A program made the position numbers and the translations under genes. Below are positions 13,562 through 19,205 of a DNA stretch of 19,205 nucleotides, one piece after another. The stretch is taken from positions 1,369-20,573 of the forward strand of contig DKNC01000009.1 in NCBI GenBank assembly GCA_002470135.1, read 5' to 3'. The notes below the pieces were generated by a model. That model searched no databases, was not told the origin of the DNA, and saw only the letters and a program-made list of their open reading frames with translations. Numbering within the stretch: position 1 is the stretch's first letter; each line of letters starts with the position of its first letter. This DNA comes from Actinobacteria bacterium UBA7398. GTDB taxonomy: Bacteria; Actinomycetota; Actinomycetes; Nanopelagicales; Nanopelagicaceae.

Positions 13562-14863
13562 TTAAATCAAGCCAGAAAGATCATCGGGCACGATTGTGCT
13601 CTTTAAAAACTTAATTGGATCAGCTAAATCTTTTTGTTCTGGTAGCAATACTGCATCTTCCCAAAGCCGATCGCGATTTTCAGCTTTAATCTCACCAATT
13701 TCACGCCAAAAAACCGCGCATTCACGGGCCGTTCTAGGTGAAACTTCTAAACCAACTAGTGAAGCAAAAAGTTGCTGGGTTGGAGATTGGGTAGCGCGTC
13801 GCCGAGTTTGGGTTTCACGAAGTTTTAATAACGATGGCAATCGATCGCCAGCTGCATCAACTACTACTTGATCAATCCAACCTTCAATTAGCGCAAGTAC
13901 CATTTCAAGTTTTGCTAGCGCGTTACTTTGTGCTTGGGTTTCTTCTGGCGTAAACATTCCACTAGTTAGCGCGTGCGAAATAGATTCTGGATTTGCTGGA
14001 TCTAATTCACCTGAAGCTAGCGCTTCTTGTGCTTGTTCTTGGATTGCCGAGAAATCAATCCGGATTCCTTTGCCATAAGCGGTAATAGTGCTCTCTAAAT
14101 ATTGGGTTAGCCATGGGGTATGCGCAAATAATCGAGCCGCGGAAATTTCACGGAGCGCTAGAAAAATTCGAACTTCAGCTTCCGGAATTTCAAGTCCGTC
14201 GCTCCACTTTGCAACATTTTGTGCAATTAAAAATGTCCGCGCTGGTTTTAGGAGCGGCAGCGCTACATCATTAGCGCCAGTCAACGTAGTTGCGAGATTC
14301 CCGATGGTCTGACCAAGTTGGGTTGCAATCATTGAACTCATAAAGGTTGACATCACGCCCGCAATATTTCCAATACCCGGAATGGGCATTTCAGCTGCGG
14401 TGGTTTCAGTTGTAATCGCTTTAGCCATACCCTCGCTTAAGCCATCTATTAGCGGTTTAGCTAATTCATGCCAGCCAGTTATGGAAGCATCGATCCATTC
14501 ACCTCTTCCCATGGCACAATTTTCTGGGATCCCGAGTGATGGAAATGTAGTTGCGCCATCGACCCATAAATCTGCGATTGTAAAAGCTTCACGAATTTGA
14601 TTTAGATCAGTTAAACCGACGGGCAATTCGCCATGAGCGCTTAATGTTTTTCGCGAGATATCTCGGATGAGATCACGAGATAGATTTGCAGCAGTTCCAG
14701 AGCCAGATAGCGAGGCGATCAAGGATTTTATATCTAAGCCCATTCCAGAAAACTGCTTAAATATTTCAGCAAAGTTCGGATTACCTTCCGGATTACCATC
14801 TTCATTTTCGGAATTATTTGAACCACTATCGCTCGGCGGTACAAATCCAAAATTTCTACTCAT
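13562..14863 (-). CDS. DUF2342 zincin-like family protein, probably non-catalytic
   Basis: A 433-aa protein of the actinobacterial DUF2342 / 'zinc-dependent metalloprotease' family (Rv3195 type). Features typical of that family are an N-terminal low-complexity Ser/Asn/Gly/Asp-rich tail, then FSGMGLD, a middle MPIPGIGNIAGVMSTFMSSM glycine-rich segment with IGNLA, and a C-terminal helical region with LALIEGWIDQVVVDAAGDR followed by an Arg-rich stretch and FASLVGLEVSPR. The place where a zincin would have HExxH reads LIEGWIDQVV, so the zinc-binding His residues are missing; I recall the same EGW form in Rv3195-like members. I infer a structural or inactive-enzyme role. It diverges from the small membrane protein gene across 78 bp, as Rv3195 does from Rv3194c. 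Confidence 0.8.
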   Translation of the reverse strand: MSRNFGFVPPSDSGSNNSENEDGNPEGNPNFAEIFKQFSGMGLDIKSLIASLSGSGTAANLSRDLIRDISRKTLSAHGELPVGLTDLNQIREAFTIADLWVDGATTFPSLGIPENCAMGRGEWIDASITGWHELAKPLIDGLSEGMAKAITTETTAAEMPIPGIGNIAGVMSTFMSSMIATQLGQTIGNLATTLTGANDVALPLLKPARTFLIAQNVAKWSDGLEIPEAEVRIFLALREISAARLFAHTPWLTQYLESTITAYGKGIRIDFSAIQEQAQEALASGELDPANPESISHALTSGMFTPEETQAQSNALAKLEMVLALIEGWIDQVVVDAAGDRLPSLLKLRETQTRRRATQSPTQQLFASLVGLEVSPRTARECAVFWREIGEIKAENRDRLWEDAVLLPEQKDLADPIKFLKSTIVPDDLSGLI

Positions 14864-14929
14864 TTAATTGCTGCCCCGTTTCAGTTACCGCTATAACCGC
14901 AAAAGTACTCGCTTTCTTCCCAACTGTTC

Positions 14930-14935
14930 TAGGCT
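14930..14935 (+). promoter_or_regulatory. -10 box (TAGGCT) of leaderless promoter for the membrane protein/ylbL pair
   Basis: TAGGCT fits TANNNT and ends 6 bases before the ATG at 14942, with no Shine-Dalgarno in between. The same layout is found before the EEP, nudC and UPF0182 genes in this window. No convincing -35 is seen. Confidence 0.5.
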
Positions 14936-14941
14936 ACGGCC

Positions 14942-15211
14942 ATGAACCTTAAAAGCTTCGCAGCCGCCGCAGCCGCAACATCTAGCGCACCAGTATCTGC
15001 ACTTATCTGGTGGTTAATTCCGCTCTTCGGGCTAATCGGAGCTTTGGGTTACGTACTTTGGCTCTCTAAGTTTCAATCTAAATTTGAGAATGAAACCAAT
15101 CGCTCCGTCAATAATTTTCGCAAGTTTCAAGATTCATTAGCAGTGCAACAAGCGCCAAAGCCGACCGTTACTCCAAAAGAGGATAAGAGTGCCGGTAACG
15201 CCGCTAGTTAA
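14942..15211 (+). CDS. Small single-pass membrane protein, 89 aa
   Basis: Not assigned to a named family. The 89-residue product has an Ala-rich N-terminus, one strongly hydrophobic segment (about residues 18-42, with IWWLIPLFGLIGALGYVLWL) and a polar, charged C-terminal tail of about 45 residues ending in a Pro/Lys/Ala-rich stretch. That predicts one membrane helix with a soluble tail that may be helical (QSKFENETNRSVNNFRKFQD). The ATG at 14942 is backed by the TAGGCT -10 box 6 bases away. The ylbL-type protease gene begins inside its last codons (23-base overlap), so the two are co-translated. A link with that protease at the membrane is an inference from the overlap. Confidence 0.75.
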   Translation: MNLKSFAAAAAATSSAPVSALIWWLIPLFGLIGALGYVLWLSKFQSKFENETNRSVNNFRKFQDSLAVQQAPKPTVTPKEDKSAGNAAS

Positions 15212-16226
15212 TAAAATCCACACCCCTTCAAAAGTAATACTTTTAGGGCTTTTTGCGGCTGCATTGCTAGCGCCACTCCCATATGTATTAATCGCGCCTA
15301 GCACTCCCGATGATGTTTTAGGTAAATTGATTTCGATCGATGGCGTACCAACTTTTCAAGATCGCGCCAAAGATAAAACTATTAAAAGCCGACTCTTTAT
15401 AACTTCAGTATTGGTGACAAATCCAAATTCTTATATTAGCGGTGGCGAGATACTTTTAAATTGGATTAGTGGGGATACCGCAGTTTTGCCACATGACTCA
15501 GTTTTCCCACCAGAGAAGACCGAAGCCCAAGTTACTGCGGAAAATACCGCTGATATGAAAAATTCTCAGTCTGAGGCCACTGCTGCATCGTTGAGTTACC
15601 TCGGCTATGATTTAAAAAGCGCAGTTGAAATTACCGATATTAAAACCGAATCGGATGCGTTTAAGAAGTTACTAAAATCAGATCACATAGTTTCAGTTGC
15701 TGGAACTCGAATTACCAAAGCTTCCGATATTCGAACTGCTTTAAAAGCAAAGAAAGTCGGGGATTTAGTGGCAATTACAGTTGCTCGGGATAACTTAACT
15801 TTCTTGGTAAAGCTGATGGCTAATAGTGAAGGCGCACCAGTAGTTGGAATCTTTGTGAGTAATTCCTATGATTTTCCAATCTCGGTAAAATTCAATTTAG
15901 AACGAACTGGCGGGCCTAGCGGGGGACTGATTTTCTCCCTGGGAATTATCGAAAAGTTGGCGCCAGAAGATTTGCTCCGCGGTCGTAAAGTTGCCGGCAC
16001 CGGGACAATTGACGCTGCTGGAAATGTTGGACCCATTGGCGGCATAAATGAAAAATTAATTGGCGCGGCTAAGGCGGGGGCTACAATTTTTCTAGCGCCA
16101 GAAGCGAATTGCATTGATTTAACTCACATCCCTAAAGGTTTGGTTGTGATCCCGGTAAAGACGCTAAAAGCTGCGGTTTCCGTGCTTCAAAGTGCGAACC
16201 CGGCCACATTCTCAGGGTGCAAGTAG
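15189..16226 (+). CDS. YlbL-type membrane-anchored PDZ/Lon-fold serine protease
   Basis: A 345-aa protein with one N-terminal membrane anchor (about residues 17-36, VILLGLFAAALLAPLPYVLI), an extracytoplasmic region, a PDZ domain (about 150-210, with HIVSVAGTRITKASDIRTAL) and a C-terminal S16 Lon-protease domain. The Lon Ser-Lys dyad is visible: S244 in GGPSGGL and K289 in GGINEKL, 45 residues apart as in the family. Homologue by order is Rv3194c. It starts at GTG 15189, inside the end of the upstream gene, with AGAGG about 6 bases upstream; the ATGs further in would lose the membrane anchor. UPF0182 follows after 26 bases with its own -10 box. It probably cleaves membrane or exported proteins; the substrate is unknown. 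Confidence 0.9.
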   Translation: MPVTPLVNKIHTPSKVILLGLFAAALLAPLPYVLIAPSTPDDVLGKLISIDGVPTFQDRAKDKTIKSRLFITSVLVTNPNSYISGGEILLNWISGDTAVLPHDSVFPPEKTEAQVTAENTADMKNSQSEATAASLSYLGYDLKSAVEITDIKTESDAFKKLLKSDHIVSVAGTRITKASDIRTALKAKKVGDLVAITVARDNLTFLVKLMANSEGAPVVGIFVSNSYDFPISVKFNLERTGGPSGGLIFSLGIIEKLAPEDLLRGRKVAGTGTIDAAGNVGPIGGINEKLIGAAKAGATIFLAPEANCIDLTHIPKGLVVIPVKTLKAAVSVLQSANPATFSGCK

Positions 16227-16240
16227 TTAAAAGAAATGGC

Positions 16241-16246
16241 TAAAGT
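16241..16246 (+). promoter_or_regulatory. -10 box (TAAAGT) of leaderless UPF0182 promoter
   Basis: TAAAGT ends 6 bases before the ATG at 16253 and matches TANNNT. AGGG at 16247-16250 is only 2 bases from the ATG, too close for a normal ribosome site, so a leaderless start fits better. Confidence 0.45.
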
Positions 16247-16252
16247 AGGGCT

Positions 16253-19126
16253 ATGACCTTTGGTGAATTCGCAAATAATCCGTTCCGCAACTTACGTCCA
16301 AAAAACCGCAAAGTTGGCCCGCTGACCATCACGTTCATCGTGCTGGCCGTGGTTGCGGTAGGTCTCGTTAGCTTAAGTGGTTTTTATGCTGACTTACTTT
16401 GGTTCCGCTCGGTAAATTTCACAAAAGTCTGGAGCACAATTCTAGTAACCAAGATTGAGCTCTTTATTGTTTTTGGAATAGCGACTTCACTAGTCATAAC
16501 TAGCAATATTTTTATTGCATATAAAAAACGCCCAATTTATGTGCCACTTACAGTCGAAGCCGATAATTTAGAACGCTATCGCGCCCAGATTGAACCAATC
16601 CGTAAGTTGAGCATTATCGGAATTGCAGTAGCGCTATTTTATTTTGCTGGATCAGCAGGTACTCGGCTCTGGGAAATTTGGATCCTCTTTAAAAATTCAA
16701 CTGCATTTGGAGTCAAGGATCCGCAATTCAATATGGATATTTCATTCTTTGCCTTCAAGCTACCATTTTGGCAAGCGATAATTGGCTGGGCCTCCTCCAC
16801 TTTAGTTTTATCGTTAATTGCCACCACGATTGTTCATTATTTATATAGTGGAATTCGCCCGCAAGTTCGCGAAGACCGAACCACGGTTGCCGCCAGGGTC
16901 CAACTCTCGGTGCTGCTTGGCGTATTAGTTTTAGTAAAAGCTGTCGCATATTGGTTTGATCGATATGCGCTTGCGCTTAAAGATGGAAAATTAATTACTG
17001 GACTTACTTATACCGACGTGAATGCAGTGTTACCCGCTAAAGCGATTTTGACTGGAATTGCAGTCATCTGTTCGTTGCTCTTCTTTGCCAACATCATTCG
17101 TCGCTCTTGGGTGCTGCCAGCCGCTGGCGTAGCGCTACTAGGTATTTCTTCACTTCTTATTAGCGGAATCTATCCAAGCATCATCCAACAATTTCAAGTA
17201 AAGCCAAGTGAATCTTCAAAAGAAGAGCCGTATATACAACGCAACATTGATGCGACTAGAGCTGCCTATGGTTTAACTGATATTGATATGCAAGATTATC
17301 AAGCAACAATCTCAACCACTGCTGGCCAGCTCGCAAATGATGCGGCAACTATTTCAAATATTCGCTTGATGGATCCAAACGTTCTTTCCGCTACATTCCG
17401 TCAACTGCAACAGATCAAGCCCTATTACACATTCGGTGAATCACTAGATATTGACCGATACAAAATTAATGGCGTAACTCGCGATGCAGTAGTCGCAGTT
17501 CGTGAATTAAACATTGCGGGCAACCCACAACGAAACTGGATTAACGATCACTTGGTTTATACCCATGGATTTGGTTTTGTTGGCGCGTACGGAAACTCAG
17601 TTGATGCCGATGGAAAACCTAATTTCATAATTGGTGATATCCCACCTACAAAAGCGCTAGGTGATTTTGAGCCAAGAATTTATTTTGGTGAAAATGTTCC
17701 AGATTATTCAATCATCGGTGGCGCCACCGGTGGCACAAAAGTTGAATTTGACTATCCAGATGATAAATCAGCAAATGGCCAAACTAATTACACATATACC
17801 GGTAAAGGTGGCGTCCCGATGGGGTCACTCTTCTCTCGGTTGTTATTTGCGATTAAATATCAAGAACAGCGAATTGTGCTCTCTAGTTTAATTAACTCGA
17901 GCTCGAAGATTCTCTTCGAGCGAAACCCGCGCGACCGCGTTGCAAAAGTTGCACCATGGTTAACTCTCGATGGCGATCCATATCCTGCAGTAATTGATGG
18001 AAAAGTTATTTGGATTATCGATGGTTACACAACCAGTGCGGGCTATCCATATGCCAAGAAAACTTCACTATCTGGCGCTACTGCGGATGCGTTAACTGCG
18101 AATTCAACTTCGATTACGGCACAACTAAATACTTCAGTTAATTACATTCGTAACTCGGTAAAAGCAACGGTTGATGCTTACGATGGCACAGTCTCGCTCT
18201 ATCAATGGGATGAAAAAGACCCAGTTCTATCCACTTGGAGTAAAGCATTTCCTGGCGTTATAAAGCCAAAGAGCGCGATATCGGAAGGCTTGATGAGCCA
18301 TATCCGTTACCCAGAAGATATTTTCCGAGTCCAACGCGACATTTTGAGTTCGTACCATGTACAAACTGCAAATGCTTTTTATGGCGGTCAAGATTTCTGG
18401 CGAGTACCGCGCGACCCATCAACTTTTGGATCTAATGCAGGTGCCCAACCACCTTATTACTACACTCTTGAAATGCCAGGTGCTAAGAAGCCTGCATTTT
18501 CATTAACTACACCATTTGTACCGCGAGGTGGTCGGGAAAACTTATCTGCATTCGCAGTTGTGAATTCAGATCCAGGTCCAGATTATGGAAAAATTACAGT
18601 TCTGCAATTACCGCGTTCTACAAATATCGCTGGACCTTCACAAGTTGCGTCTAACTTTGAAGCAAAACCTGAAGTTGCAACTGCGTTATCGTTGTTACGC
18701 CAAGGTGGTTCCGATGTAGTACTTGGAAACTTGTTAACGTTGCCAGTCGGTAGCGGTTTGCTATATGTGCAACCAGTCTATGTTCGCGCAACTGCCAACT
18801 CTTCTGCATATCCATTGCTACAAAAGATATTAGTTTCTTTTGGAGATCAAATCGGATTTGATAGTTCTTTACAAGGAGCGCTCGATCAAGTATTTGCTGG
18901 TAACTCTGGGACAAAAATTGGCAGCGTACCTACTGCTAATGGTTCGAGCACAACATCGAATTCATCTTCATCAAATAAAGCACTCGCATCGGCGCTAGCA
19001 AGTGCACAATCTGCTCTCGCAGATTCGCAAATAGCGCTGAAGAACGGCGACTTTGCTGCTTACGGAAAAGCACAAGATCGTTTGAAAGCGGCGATTGCAG
19101 CAGCGATTTCCGCACAACGCGGTTAA
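16253..19126 (+). CDS. UPF0182 family seven-helix membrane protein
   Basis: A 957-aa integral membrane protein of the UPF0182 family (Rv3193c type, about 990 aa). Seven hydrophobic segments are visible, at about 23-44, 64-88, 119-137, 172-197, 214-233, 261-281 and 287-308. A long extracytoplasmic domain follows with the family landmarks YADLLWF (near 45), QQFQVKPSE followed by PYIQRNIDATRAAYGL (from about 312), and MSHIRYPEDIFRVQRD. The tail is a Ser/Thr/Asn-rich linker (about 893-910) and an Ala-rich helical hairpin ending KAAIAAAISAQRG, also usual for the family. Molecular function is not known. The start at 16253 is set by the -10 box upstream. It follows the ylbL-type gene by 26 bases, the same order as in mycobacteria, suggesting a shared envelope task. 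Confidence 0.92.
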   Translation: MTFGEFANNPFRNLRPKNRKVGPLTITFIVLAVVAVGLVSLSGFYADLLWFRSVNFTKVWSTILVTKIELFIVFGIATSLVITSNIFIAYKKRPIYVPLTVEADNLERYRAQIEPIRKLSIIGIAVALFYFAGSAGTRLWEIWILFKNSTAFGVKDPQFNMDISFFAFKLPFWQAIIGWASSTLVLSLIATTIVHYLYSGIRPQVREDRTTVAARVQLSVLLGVLVLVKAVAYWFDRYALALKDGKLITGLTYTDVNAVLPAKAILTGIAVICSLLFFANIIRRSWVLPAAGVALLGISSLLISGIYPSIIQQFQVKPSESSKEEPYIQRNIDATRAAYGLTDIDMQDYQATISTTAGQLANDAATISNIRLMDPNVLSATFRQLQQIKPYYTFGESLDIDRYKINGVTRDAVVAVRELNIAGNPQRNWINDHLVYTHGFGFVGAYGNSVDADGKPNFIIGDIPPTKALGDFEPRIYFGENVPDYSIIGGATGGTKVEFDYPDDKSANGQTNYTYTGKGGVPMGSLFSRLLFAIKYQEQRIVLSSLINSSSKILFERNPRDRVAKVAPWLTLDGDPYPAVIDGKVIWIIDGYTTSAGYPYAKKTSLSGATADALTANSTSITAQLNTSVNYIRNSVKATVDAYDGTVSLYQWDEKDPVLSTWSKAFPGVIKPKSAISEGLMSHIRYPEDIFRVQRDILSSYHVQTANAFYGGQDFWRVPRDPSTFGSNAGAQPPYYYTLEMPGAKKPAFSLTTPFVPRGGRENLSAFAVVNSDPGPDYGKITVLQLPRSTNIAGPSQVASNFEAKPEVATALSLLRQGGSDVVLGNLLTLPVGSGLLYVQPVYVRATANSSAYPLLQKILVSFGDQIGFDSSLQGALDQVFAGNSGTKIGSVPTANGSSTTSNSSSSNKALASALASAQSALADSQIALKNGDFAAYGKAQDRLKAAIAAAISAQRG

Positions 19127-19172
19127 TTTTGCTGACAATCTGAGCGAATTTCCCAATAGCTCATCAGCCCAA

Positions 19173-19178
19173 TAAGAT
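19173..19178 (+). promoter_or_regulatory. Candidate -10 box (TAAGAT) of the tRNA gene
   Basis: TAAGAT matches TANNNT and ends 11 bases before the tRNA 5' end, which would give a very short precursor leader. The -35 (TTTCCC at 19149-19154, 18-base spacing) is poor. Confidence 0.4.
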
Positions 19179-19189
19179 TGGCGAACCGA

Positions 19190-19205
19190 CGCGGGGTGGA
19201 GCAGC
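19190..19205 (+). tRNA. Initiator tRNA-Met (fMet), first 16 bases only
   Basis: CGCGGGGTGGAGCAGC is the start of a bacterial initiator tRNA: acceptor arm CGCGGGG, then TGGAGCAGC of the D arm, including the unpaired first C that marks initiator tRNAs. The anticodon lies beyond the window edge, so the identity rests on this 5' end, which matches the E. coli fMet tRNA start as I remember it. Confidence 0.8.

Noticed and set aside
1..19205. CRISPR array, insertion sequence, prophage or integrase site
   Set aside because: No regularly spaced repeats, transposase or integrase motifs, or terminal inverted repeats were found. The gene content is core actinobacterial.

Overview
The window looks like a chromosomal segment of a low-GC, streamlined actinobacterium, most like the freshwater acI lineage (Nanopelagicales: Planktophila/Nanopelagicus type). 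The reasons are an actinobacteria-only gene set (AdnA, AdnB, UvrD2, WhiB7, DUF2342, UPF0182), strongly AT-biased third codon positions, tight packing with overlapping genes, and several starts that look leaderless. The lineage is inferred from gene content and style. GC was not computed.

Layout. 1-129 is the 3' end of typA/bipA. 151-6659 holds two translationally coupled helicase-nuclease genes, adnA and adnB, the double-strand-break resection motor of actinobacteria. An endonuclease/exonuclease/phosphatase gene (6643-7458, minus) converges on adnB and overlaps its end. It diverges by 26 bp from a NudC-type NAD(H) pyrophosphatase gene, which overlaps a short uvrD2 (8429-10063). A 390-bp leader follows, with an unlisted 59-codon upstream ORF and an intrinsic terminator, and then whiB7. 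Converging on whiB7 are a ThiF/E1-like gene (10870-12045) and, further upstream on the minus strand, a 53-aa zinc-ribbon protein (DUF5679, 12224-12385) with a strong terminator and a YgjP-type metallopeptidase (12505-13188). A 370-bp AT-rich gap follows, with many TTATC-type motifs and two perfect hairpins. Then come a DUF2342 zincin-like gene (minus) and, divergently, a small membrane protein, a YlbL-type PDZ/Lon-protease and a UPF0182 membrane protein. The window ends in the first 16 bases of an initiator tRNA-Met gene.

The order adnA-adnB-(x)-nudC-uvrD2-whiB7-...-DUF2342<>ylbL-UPF0182 matches, from memory, the Mycobacterium tuberculosis Rv3202c to Rv3193c block. This supports the identifications, including whiB7 between uvrD2 and the DUF2342 gene. 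Functionally the left half is DNA repair (AdnAB, UvrD2) with NAD/RNA-cap and nuclease housekeeping. The centre is an antibiotic-stress regulator with its own leader. The right half is envelope and proteostasis.

The most interesting items are (1) an attenuator-like leader for whiB7, (2) the dense TTATC/DnaA-box-like cluster beside an AT-rich stretch and a structured, possibly transcribed element at about 13.15-13.56 kb, and (3) adjacent divergent leaderless promoters squeezed into 26 bp.
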